Assembly (NCBI GenBank): GCA_900539505.1
Contig: UQCL01000062.1
Span: 1 to 12,085, forward strand
Direction of reading: 5' to 3'
DNA: 12,085 bases
Origin: an uncultured Campylobacter sp.
GTDB lineage: Bacteria; Campylobacterota; Campylobacteria; Campylobacterales; Campylobacteraceae
Shown: positions 5,824 to 12,085 of the stretch, one piece after another
Layout: every line of letters begins with the position of its first letter
How positions within the stretch are numbered: position 1 is the first letter of the stretch
Program-made: the position numbers and the translations under genes
The notes under the pieces: generated by a model
The model's database searches: none
Told to the model about the DNA's origin: nothing
What the model saw: the letters and a program-made list of their open reading frames with translations, nothing else

Positions 5824-6195
5824 TTATTTGACCTCGGTAATCGGGATGGATTTGTATTTGCTAAACTCCACTATGCCCTCACCTTTTTTGAAGTGGATGC
5901 TCACTCCGTCCTTATTCTCCATATAGATGCCATCGGCGGCGCGCTCGCGCTTGAGGTCATAGCTTTTGCCGCTATCGTCCTTTAACACGGCGGTATTGAA
6001 ATCGTCGTTTGAGCTAAGCGAAAGCTTTTTGCCCCGCTCATCGACGAAATAGAAGGTCTTTGCGTTCTCTTGAGTTATGGTTTTTTCGCTCTGTGCTTGC
6101 TTATTAATAGCGCTATCCGGGGATTGGCGGAGCTGGTTTGAGCCGCATCCTAGCAAAACTAGCGCCAAAGCGGCACACGATAGAACTTTAAACAT
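5824..6195 (-). CDS. Lipoprotein with MliC-like C-terminal domain
   Basis: A 123-aa lipoprotein. The signal MFKVLSCAALALVLLGC has a clear lipobox, LLGC, with lipidated Cys17, so the protein is anchored in the inner or outer membrane. After a polar linker (about 20-45, rich in Gln, Ser and Asn), residues 47-115 form a beta-rich domain (FYFVDERGKKLSL, FNTAVLKDDSGKSYDLKRE, DGIYMENKDGVSIHFKKG, GIVEF) that resembles the MliC fold, which inhibits C-type lysozyme. The Cys pair of classical MliC is absent from the mature domain, so the assignment is tentative. The start ATG 6195 overlaps the pncB end by 8 bp and uses the AAAGGAG inside it. It is the last gene of its unit, followed by a terminator hairpin. 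Confidence 0.75.
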   Translation of the reverse strand: MFKVLSCAALALVLLGCGSNQLRQSPDSAINKQAQSEKTITQENAKTFYFVDERGKKLSLSSNDDFNTAVLKDDSGKSYDLKRERAADGIYMENKDGVSIHFKKGEGIVEFSKYKSIPITEVK

Positions 6196-7636
6196 ATTTC
6201 TCCTTTAAATTTAGGTTACACTCGTTGATGAGTGATTTTCGGATATCCCAAAGCTTTTGAGAGAGATCCACTTTGTAGCTTTGCGGATGGACATTGCGAA
6301 GGTGCTCGAGCCAAAATTTACTCTTCTGCTCCTTGCTAAAACGCGCGATCTCGCTTACGCTGCAGCGCACGCCTACGAATTTGCCCTCCTTAAAAACGGG
6401 ACGCAATAGCTTATGCGCGCTGAAATTCGTTAAAATTTTACGCTTGTAGGTGTAAAGAGGGTGAAAAATTTCAAGCGGCGCGCTCTCGTCTATGCTCTCT
6501 CCATCAAGCGCGATCAGATCGGCAAGCGCCATGCCGTTATCTTTATCGTAGAGTCTAAAGACCTGTTTATAGCCGGGATTATTGATCTTGCGCGGATCGT
6601 TTGAAATTTTGATCTTAGCTATGATCTCGCCATCTTTTTCGATACCGCTTAGCTTATACACGCCGCCTAGACTTGAACTATCTCCGCCCGTAATAAGCCT
6701 CGTGCCGATCCCCCAGCTATCGATTTTAGCGTCGAAAAGCTTAAGCTGATCGATCGCGTATTCGTCTAGATCGTTAGATGCGGTGATCTTTGCGTTCTCA
6801 AAGCCCGCAGCATCGAGCATCTTACGCGCCTGCTTGGTCAGATACTCCAGATCGCCCGAATCTATGCGGATTCCAAGCGGCTCATGACCGCTGGCGCGAA
6901 GCTCTTTAAAAACCTTGATCGCATTCGGCACGCCGCTTGCGAGAGTATCGTAGGTATCGACAAGCAAAAGCGTGCTGTTCGGATAAATTTTAGCGTAGGC
7001 GCGAAACGCCTCCAGCTCGCTATCAAAGCTCTGAATCCAAGAGTGCGAGTGGGTGCCGATCGCAGGGACGTCAAATTTCTTTGCGGCAAGCACGTTTGAC
7101 GTAGCGCTGCAGCCGCCTATAATCGCAGCTTTTGCGCCGTAGATGCCCGCACTTCGCCCCTGAGCGCGGCGCAAGCCAAATTCCATCACCGAATCGCCCT
7201 GAGCGCTAAAGTTTATACGCGAGCTTTTCGTGGCGATGAGAGTTTGAAAATTTATAGTATTTAGGATCGCAGTCTCGATGAGCTGCGCCTCCATAATATT
7301 TGCTTTGACGCGGATAAGCGGCTCGTGCGGAAATACGATCTGCCCTTCGTCCATGGCGTAAATTTCGCCGCTAAATTTAAAGCCTCTTAGAAATTCCAAA
7401 AATTCCGGCTTAAAGAAATTTAGACTTTTTAGATATGCGATGTCGTCATCACTAAATTTGAGATTTTCGATATAATCCACGACCTCGTTTAAGCCGCAAA
7501 ATATCGCGTAACCGCCGCCGCTTGGGTTTTTGCGATAAAAAACGTCAAAAACCGCCGTCTGATCGGGCTTTGTAAAAAAATAGCCCTGCATCATACTAAG
7601 CTGATAAAAATCGGTAAGTAAAGCCAAATCTTTCAT
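6188..7636 (-). CDS. pncB: Nicotinate phosphoribosyltransferase
   Basis: A 482-aa cytoplasmic enzyme joining nicotinate to PRPP, with ATP hydrolysis, to give nicotinate mononucleotide in the Preiss-Handler NAD salvage route (EC 6.3.4.21). Motifs are LLTDFYQLSMMQGYF (6-20), FGLRRAQG (153-160), GTHSHSW (194-200) in which His198 sits at the position of the phosphorylated His of the family consensus GTxAHSW, LLVDTYDTL (224-232) and RIDSGDLEYL (257-266). The length is normal for the PncB form with a C-terminal extension. Start ATG 7636 has GAGG five bases upstream. It lies 44 bases after the malic enzyme gene with no terminator between them and overlaps the lipoprotein gene by 8 bp, so all belong to one transcript. 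Confidence 0.93.
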   Translation of the reverse strand: MKDLALLTDFYQLSMMQGYFFTKPDQTAVFDVFYRKNPSGGGYAIFCGLNEVVDYIENLKFSDDDIAYLKSLNFFKPEFLEFLRGFKFSGEIYAMDEGQIVFPHEPLIRVKANIMEAQLIETAILNTINFQTLIATKSSRINFSAQGDSVMEFGLRRAQGRSAGIYGAKAAIIGGCSATSNVLAAKKFDVPAIGTHSHSWIQSFDSELEAFRAYAKIYPNSTLLLVDTYDTLASGVPNAIKVFKELRASGHEPLGIRIDSGDLEYLTKQARKMLDAAGFENAKITASNDLDEYAIDQLKLFDAKIDSWGIGTRLITGGDSSSLGGVYKLSGIEKDGEIIAKIKISNDPRKINNPGYKQVFRLYDKDNGMALADLIALDGESIDESAPLEIFHPLYTYKRKILTNFSAHKLLRPVFKEGKFVGVRCSVSEIARFSKEQKSKFWLEHLRNVHPQSYKVDLSQKLWDIRKSLINECNLNLKEKYV

Positions 7637-7680
7637 TTACGCCTCTTAAATTGAATCTCGCCTCGTGCAGGAGCAAAAAA

Positions 7681-8937
7681 TCATAGCTTTTTAGCTTCCA
7701 GGCTCTTTTTATAAGCTGCAACGTCGAAGTCTTTGACGCGAGCGACGCCGTCGTCCACCGCAGCTTTTGCAACCGCCGTCGAGATTACGGCAAATACGCG
7801 CGGATCGAAAGGATTTGGGATCACGTAGTCTTTGCCGAATTTTAAGCTATCTTTACCCAGCATCTTGCGGATTTCTTCAGGAACCTCTTCGCGAGCAAGA
7901 TCCGCCATCGCGCGAGCGGCAGCAATTTTCATATTTTCGGTGATCTTTTTGGCTCTTACGTCAAGCGCGCCGCGGAAGATATACGGAAAGCCCAAAACGT
8001 TATTGATCTGATTTGCAAAGTCGCTTCTGCCGGTGCCTACGATCGCGTCGTTTCTTACTTCCTCGACCTCGCTTGGATAAATTTCCGGTACCGGATTTGC
8101 AAGCGCAAAAATGATTGGATGCGGCGCCATAGTCTTTACCATCTCTTTGGTTAAAACGCCCGGCTTGCTAAGGCCCAAAAACATATCCGCGCCCTTCATC
8201 GCGTCCTCTAGCGTGCGATCTGCGGTGTCTAGGGCAAATTCTTTCTTTTGCTCGGTAAGATCGGTGCGGCCCTTGTGGATCACCCCTTTGGAATCGAGCA
8301 TTATGATATGTTTGGCGCCTAAATTTTGATACATCTTTGCACACGCGATGCCCGCAGCACCCGAGCCGCTAACTACGATCTTCATATCCTCGATCTTTTT
8401 GCCGCTGATAAGGGCTGCGTTGATTAGCCCTGCGCCCGTAATCATCGCGGTGCCGTGCTGATCGTCGTGCATGACGGGGATATCGACGGCTTTTTGCAGC
8501 TCGCGCTCGATCTCGAAGCACTCGGGAGCTTTAATATCCTCTAAATTTATACCGCCGAACGTAGGCGCAAGCGCTTTGCAAATTTCAATTATCTTTTTAG
8601 GATCTTTTTCGTCGATCTCTATATCGAAAGCATCGACGCCGCCGAATTTTTTAAACAAAACCGCCTTGCCCTCCATTACGGGCTTTCCGGAGATTGCGCC
8701 GATATCACCAAGCCCCAAAACCGCTGTGCCGTTAGTGATAACAGCTACGAGATTGGCCTTATTCGTATATTTAAACGCAGCCTCGTGATCATTCTCGATC
8801 ACCTTGCAAGGCTCCGCGACGCCCGGCGTATATGCAAGCGCCAAATCCTCCGCCGTAGCGCACGGGGTTTTTACATTCGTTCCGATTTTACCGCCTATAT
8901 GGTACTTCAAAGCCGCTTCAACGTTTACTTTAGCCAT
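7681..8937 (-). CDS. maeB: NAD(P)-dependent malic enzyme, short form
   Basis: A 418-aa cytoplasmic enzyme that decarboxylates malate oxidatively to pyruvate and CO2, giving NAD(P)H. Motifs are AYTPGVAEPC (35-44) with catalytic Tyr36, VMEGKAVLFKKFGG (87-100) with Lys91, LEDIKAPECFEIE (132-144) carrying metal-binding acids, HDDQHGTA (157-164), the Rossmann motif GSGAAG (191-196) and LANPVPEIYP. It lacks the phosphotransacetylase-like C-terminal domain of E. coli MaeB (about 760 aa), so it is the compact form found in Campylobacter. Start ATG 8937 is one base past the gltX stop, and its ribosome site (AAAAAGGA) is inside the gltX 3' end, implying tight coupling to gltX. Cofactor preference cannot be read safely from the sequence. 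Confidence 0.95.
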   Translation of the reverse strand: MAKVNVEAALKYHIGGKIGTNVKTPCATAEDLALAYTPGVAEPCKVIENDHEAAFKYTNKANLVAVITNGTAVLGLGDIGAISGKPVMEGKAVLFKKFGGVDAFDIEIDEKDPKKIIEICKALAPTFGGINLEDIKAPECFEIERELQKAVDIPVMHDDQHGTAMITGAGLINAALISGKKIEDMKIVVSGSGAAGIACAKMYQNLGAKHIIMLDSKGVIHKGRTDLTEQKKEFALDTADRTLEDAMKGADMFLGLSKPGVLTKEMVKTMAPHPIIFALANPVPEIYPSEVEEVRNDAIVGTGRSDFANQINNVLGFPYIFRGALDVRAKKITENMKIAAARAMADLAREEVPEEIRKMLGKDSLKFGKDYVIPNPFDPRVFAVISTAVAKAAVDDGVARVKDFDVAAYKKSLEAKKL

Positions 8938-8938
8938 T

Positions 8939-10318
8939 TTATAATCCTTTTTTGATTAAATTTGAAATTCTCGTTTTAACTTCGTCGCTTCCTAAAATTT
9001 CACAAATTTCAAAAATCGACGGACTTACGCTTCCCCCCGTGATCGCAACGCGCAGCGGCTGAGCAAGATCCTTTAGCTTGGCGCCGTTTGCGTCCAAAAA
9101 CTCCATCGTCCTTTCCTCGCACTCCTTTGCATTTAAATTTGCGCTTAGAGTATCCGAAAATTTTGCGAGTAAGCTTAGCGAACTTTCGGTTACAAATTTC
9201 TTATACGCCTTCTCGTCGTAGCAGCTCGGGCGGTTTAGAAGAGCCTTGATGCCCTCAGCCATCTCCACTAGCGTCTTTGCGCGCTGTTTGTACTGCTGGG
9301 CGATGAGATGTTTTTTCGCGTGCGAACGGATATCGACGCCGAATTCCACAAGCTGCGCGGCAAGCTCGTCGTCGTCAGAGTTTTTAATATAATGCGCGTT
9401 TAGCCACTCAAGCTTGGTTTGATTGAAAGTGCTAGCGCTCTTGCTGATATGGTTAGGATCAAAGTATCGCTTCATCTCCTCCATGCTAAAAATTTCATCA
9501 TCCCCGTGGCTCCAGCCCAGACGTACTAAAAAATTTAGCAGAGCTTGCGGCAGATAGCCCATGCGCTTGTATTCCATCACGTCGGTAGCGCCGTGGCGCT
9601 TGCTTAGCTTGCTGCCGTCTGTGCCGTTGATCATCGCGACGTGATAAAATTTCGGGATTTTAAAACCCAGCGCGTTATACAGCACGATCTGCTTCGGGGT
9701 GTTGCTTAGATGATCGTCGCCGCGGATCACGTCCGTGACACCCATCAGCGCGTCGTCGATCACGACCGTGAAGTTATACGTAGGCGTGCCGTCGGAACGC
9801 GCGATGATGAAATCGTCCAGAATATCGGCGGCATTAAATTTTATCTCGCCCTTGATGCCGTCACTAAATTCTATCGTACCGCTAAGCGGGGATTTGATGC
9901 GGATTACGGGCTCGATCCCTGCAGGTGGCGTACCGGTAAAATCGCGATAGCGGTTATCGTAGCGCGGACGCTCTTTTCGAGCTTCTTGCTGCGCGCGCAG
10001 CTCATCCAGCTCGTCCTTACTCATATAGCATCTGTATGCCTTGCCCTCATCTAGCAGCTTTTGGACATATTGTTTGTAAAGATCAAAGCGCGAGCTTTGA
10101 TACACGATCTGCCCGTCATAGTCTAGATTGCACCACTTAAAGGCTTCCTCGATTGCCTTAGCAGCCTCCTGCGAATTGCGCTTCAGATCAGTATCCTCGA
10201 TACGCAGCAGGAATTTGCCGCCGTTTGCCCTAGCGTAAAGATAACTAAAAAGTGCCGTTCTAAGTCCGCCGATATGTAAATATCCCGTAGGACTCGGCGC
10301 AAAACGAGTTACTATCAT
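8939..10318 (-). CDS. gltX: Glutamyl-tRNA synthetase, GltX1-like
   Basis: A 459-aa class I synthetase attaching glutamate to tRNA. The start is ATG 10318 (MIVTRFAPSPTGYLHIGGLR), with AAAGGA six bases upstream; the longer in-frame extension to 10504 runs through the divergent promoter and the next gene and is rejected. Motifs are the HIGH-type HIGG (15-18), LRIEDTDL (38-45), VIRGDDHLSNTPKQ (198-210), the KMSKS-type KLSKR (237-241) and LVRLGWSHGD. Overall it resembles H. pylori GltX1 and E. coli GltX rather than the divergent GltX2 that charges tRNA-Gln (from memory). Of the E. coli zinc ligands only Cys97 remains (YRCYMS, PRYDNRYRD), so it probably binds no zinc. First gene of the unit with maeB, pncB and the lipoprotein gene. 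Confidence 0.95.
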   Translation of the reverse strand: MIVTRFAPSPTGYLHIGGLRTALFSYLYARANGGKFLLRIEDTDLKRNSQEAAKAIEEAFKWCNLDYDGQIVYQSSRFDLYKQYVQKLLDEGKAYRCYMSKDELDELRAQQEARKERPRYDNRYRDFTGTPPAGIEPVIRIKSPLSGTIEFSDGIKGEIKFNAADILDDFIIARSDGTPTYNFTVVIDDALMGVTDVIRGDDHLSNTPKQIVLYNALGFKIPKFYHVAMINGTDGSKLSKRHGATDVMEYKRMGYLPQALLNFLVRLGWSHGDDEIFSMEEMKRYFDPNHISKSASTFNQTKLEWLNAHYIKNSDDDELAAQLVEFGVDIRSHAKKHLIAQQYKQRAKTLVEMAEGIKALLNRPSCYDEKAYKKFVTESSLSLLAKFSDTLSANLNAKECEERTMEFLDANGAKLKDLAQPLRVAITGGSVSPSIFEICEILGSDEVKTRISNLIKKGL

Positions 10319-10348
10319 AAAAATTCCTTTGCAAAAATTACCATTTAA

Positions 10349-10357
10349 TGTTATAAT
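10349..10357 (+). promoter_or_regulatory. Extended -10 promoter of the PPIase gene
   Basis: TGTTATAAT is an extended -10 (TG, one base, TATAAT at 10352-10357) placed 47 bases before the start codon at 10404. Transcription would begin near 10364. Upstream T-runs fit epsilonproteobacterial sigma-70 promoters. Confidence 0.6.
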
Positions 10358-10369
10358 CGCGATCTTGTA

Positions 10370-10375
10370 ATTATA
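10370..10375 (-). promoter_or_regulatory. -10 box of the gltX operon
   Basis: A perfect TATAAT on the minus strand, 51 bases before the gltX start at 10318, with a predicted start of transcription near 10363. It is the mirror image of the PPIase -10: TTATAAT at 10351-10357 and ATTATAA at 10370-10376 form a 7-bp inverted repeat with a 12-base centre. Confidence 0.5.
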
Positions 10376-10403
10376 AAGCAAAAAGACTAAATAAAGGTTA
10401 AAA

Positions 10404-11294
10404 ATGATAAAGAAACTGCTTTTTTCCGCAATGATCTGTGCTGTTTGTGCAAATGCCGAAGTAGTAAACGGCGTCATCGCCGTGGTAGATAATGAGCCGA
10501 TCACAGGCTACGAACTAGCCAAAGTTCAAAAACTAACGGGCACTTCGCCGCAAGCCGCGATGGAAATTTTAATCGGGCAAAAGCTTCAACAATCCGAGAT
10601 TAAACGCCGCGGCATCGCGGTAAATGACGCGGAGATCGACGCGAGGCTCAAAGCGATCGCCGATCAAAATAAGCTTAGCTTAGACCAACTCAAAACCGCT
10701 GTGCAAAAGCAAGGCATGAACTACGATGACTTTAAAGCAAATGTCCGCCGCACACTGCTTGAAGAAAAGCTCTACGGCTCAATATTCGCAGATGTACAGC
10801 ACCGCACGACCCCTGAAAATGTCAAAAAATTCTATAGCCAAAATAGCTCATTATTCACGACTTTCGACAGCATCACGCTCACCCGCTATATCGCCAAATC
10901 ACAAGCTCCGCTCGATAAGATCCGCACAAACCCAAAGCTCCGTCCGAGCGACGTGTATGTGATGAAGGGAACCCTCAAGGCCAATCAAATGGATGAGGGG
11001 CTCAAATACATCGTCACAAACGTCGAGCAGGGCAAATTTTCGCCGATCATTCCTACGCGAAACGGCTACGAGATGTTTTACGTAAACGACAAAAAGGGAC
11101 TTCGTACGCTTGATTTCGATAGCGTGCAAGACAGAGCGATCGAGGGCTACGTGACCTCCGAGCGCAAAAAAGCGATCACCGAGTTCAACGACAGACTCCG
11201 CTCAAACGCCAATATCCGCATCATCGAGCGCCCGCAAGCCCAGCCTCAAAGCGGCAAAGACAAGGGCAAAGCGAAGGTTCAAAAGAGAAACTAA
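10404..11294 (+). CDS. SurA-like periplasmic chaperone / peptidyl-prolyl isomerase
   Basis: A 296-aa exported protein. The signal peptide MIKKLLFSAMICAVCANA ends at residue 18; the start ATG 10404 has AAAGG at 10393-10397, six bases upstream. Residues 19-125 form the SurA N-terminal chaperone domain: EVVNGVIAVVDNEPITGYEL, EILIGQKLQQSEIKRRGIAV, NDAEIDARLKAIADQNKLS and YDDFKANVRRTLLEEKLY. Residues 128-250 resemble a parvulin domain (KKFYSQNSSLF, EQGKFSPIIPTRNGYEMFYV) but are divergent, so isomerase activity is uncertain. The tail is Gln/Lys-rich. It corresponds by sequence and position to C. jejuni Cj1289 (recalled), a SurA-like protein that assists outer-membrane protein assembly. It is divergent from gltX. 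Confidence 0.88.
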   Translation: MIKKLLFSAMICAVCANAEVVNGVIAVVDNEPITGYELAKVQKLTGTSPQAAMEILIGQKLQQSEIKRRGIAVNDAEIDARLKAIADQNKLSLDQLKTAVQKQGMNYDDFKANVRRTLLEEKLYGSIFADVQHRTTPENVKKFYSQNSSLFTTFDSITLTRYIAKSQAPLDKIRTNPKLRPSDVYVMKGTLKANQMDEGLKYIVTNVEQGKFSPIIPTRNGYEMFYVNDKKGLRTLDFDSVQDRAIEGYVTSERKKAITEFNDRLRSNANIRIIERPQAQPQSGKDKGKAKVQKRN

Positions 11295-11463
11295 ATTTAA
11301 CATAGAAAAAAAGATAGAGCGTTTGTAGTAGTAATAGAAAATTTTAGAAATATTATTGAGAATATTGATATATTTTTAAAAGACCTAAGGTATTGCTGCT
11401 AAATATACAGAAAAGGCAAATCTATCGATTAGGAACGAGTTTAGTATTCAAAATTTTACATAT
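11295..11463. other. AT-rich gap between PPIase and HerA-type genes
   Basis: Non-coding DNA between two converging genes. AATATT occurs twice around 11350-11370, followed by TATATTTTT, which might act as a weak AT-rich terminator for the PPIase gene. Composition turns markedly AT-rich here, marking the border of the core block. Confidence 0.4.
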
Positions 11464-12061
11464 TTATTTATCGGAAATTTGTCCATTAGTATTATTTCTA
11501 GCAACATCAACAATCAATGGCAAATCCGATTTTAAAGCTTTGCCTGCAACAATTGCGTGATATTTTTTCATAGCCGGTAGAGTCATAGCCATATCTTTAC
11601 CTATATAGTTGCCTAGAAAATTAAAATTTGTATCATCAAATGCCTGAAAACAAATCATCGTATTGCATTGTGTTAAAATTGTTTTTGAAATATTCGCCGT
11701 TCTTTGTCCTATTACCATAAATCCTATATCGTATTTTCTGCCCTGCAATGCTATTTGACTTATTGCGTTAATTACGCTTTGCGAAGTCTTATCGTTGCTT
11801 CCCGTGAAATTCCATTCAGGGATTATAGTGTGAGCTTCTTCTATAACAATCAAAATTCTTTGCTTTATCTCTTCTGATTTTGCTATTTCAAAAATTTCTT
11901 TGAAAAAATATTTTGTATACTCTAAAATAGCTGTTGTATTGACTAAGTCAGGCAACTCAAAAGAGCAAATATTTTTATCTTCTAAATCAAAAAAATATTT
12001 TATACTTTTACTAAAAGTATCTTTTATAGTTTTGTTCCATTTTTCCATATCTTGCTTATTT
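11464..12061 (-). CDS. HerA/FtsK-type ATPase, 5'-truncated (C-terminal 198 residues)
   Basis: The frame runs from the adapter junction to TAA at 11464; its apparent start MCIRDR is adapter sequence, so the true start and Walker A motif are outside the contig. Visible features, numbered from the first genuine residue, are Walker B with catalytic Glu, ILIVIEEAH (69-77); then IALQGRKYDIGFMVIGQR (103-120), which matches the HerA pattern GRKxxxGhhhhTQR and holds the arginine-finger and sensor region; and ILTQCNTMICFQAFDD (128-143). This is the DUF87/HerA helicase-translocase family, found in DNA end processing with NurA and in several phage-defence systems. The partner cannot be seen. AT-rich composition unlike the core genes suggests acquisition by transfer. 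Confidence 0.8.
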
Positions 12062-12085
12062 CTGTCTCTTATACACATCTCCGAG
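12062..12085. other. Nextera sequencing adapter (synthetic)
   Basis: The mosaic end CTGTCTCTTATACACATCT at 12062-12080, followed by CCGAG, is the reverse complement of the Nextera i7-side adapter. It is an exact 24-base inverted copy of bases 18-41. Not genomic. Confidence 0.98.

Noticed and set aside
8939..10504. 521-aa gltX with an N-terminal extension
   Set aside because: The extra 62 residues cross the divergent promoter and run antisense into the PPIase gene. The conserved N-terminus MIVTRFAPSP at 10318 has its own ribosome site.
42..12061. tRNA, rRNA or attachment sites
   Set aside because: I looked in all intergenic stretches and saw no cloverleaf, rRNA segment, integrase or direct-repeat pair that would support one.
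1..12085. 24-bp perfect terminal inverted repeats, as in a transposon
   Set aside because: They are the Tn5 mosaic end plus Nextera adapter bases from library preparation. No transposase is encoded, and the ends coincide exactly with the contig ends.

Overview
The window is one contig from a Campylobacter-like epsilonproteobacterium. The evidence is the dense use of AAATTT/TAAATTTTA words inside and between genes, a futalosine-pathway mqnA, an epsilonproteobacterial-type GltX, and a gene order (SurA-like PPIase, gltX, malic enzyme, phosphoribosyltransferase, mqnA) that, from memory, parallels the Cj1289-Cj1285c block of C. jejuni. The species cannot be fixed from the sequence; the moderately high GC of the core genes would suit an oral Campylobacter such as C. 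gracilis or C. showae, which is inference.

Both ends are synthetic. Bases 1-41 and 12062-12085 are Nextera/Tn5 sequencing adapter, so genomic DNA is only about 42-12061. Both edge ORFs begin with adapter-encoded residues (MCIRDR) and are really genes cut off by the contig ends.

Layout. (1) 42-2149, plus strand, AT-rich accessory DNA: the tail of an unknown gene, two full-length unknown proteins (210 and 265 aa, the second an apparent two-repeat protein), a possible tiny ORF between them, and a 90-aa membrane-anchored protein with an ankyrin-like segment. (2) 2150-2586: non-coding, with palindromes. (3) 2587-3318, minus: exported DUF4197 protein. (4) 3319-3698: non-coding, rich in imperfect repeats. 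(5) 3699-10318, minus, conserved core: gltX, maeB, pncB and an MliC-like lipoprotein gene form one tight transcription unit ending in a 12-bp terminator hairpin; mqnA and gdhA follow as a translationally coupled pair. (6) 10319-10403: compact divergent promoter. (7) 10404-11294, plus: SurA-like periplasmic chaperone/PPIase. (8) 11464-12061, minus, AT-rich: the C-terminal part of a HerA/FtsK-type ATPase.

The core genes cover tRNA charging (GltX), malate to pyruvate (malic enzyme), NAD salvage (PncB), menaquinone synthesis (MqnA), nitrogen assimilation (GdhA) and envelope proteins. Several are tied to glutamate or NAD(P)(H), but a deliberate regulatory link is only inferred. The parts that could belong to an undescribed system are the two AT-rich flanks (immunity-like unknown proteins on the left, HerA-type ATPase on the right); both are truncated, so no complete system can be claimed. 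The most unusual regulatory structure is the pair of competing hairpins in front of mqnA.
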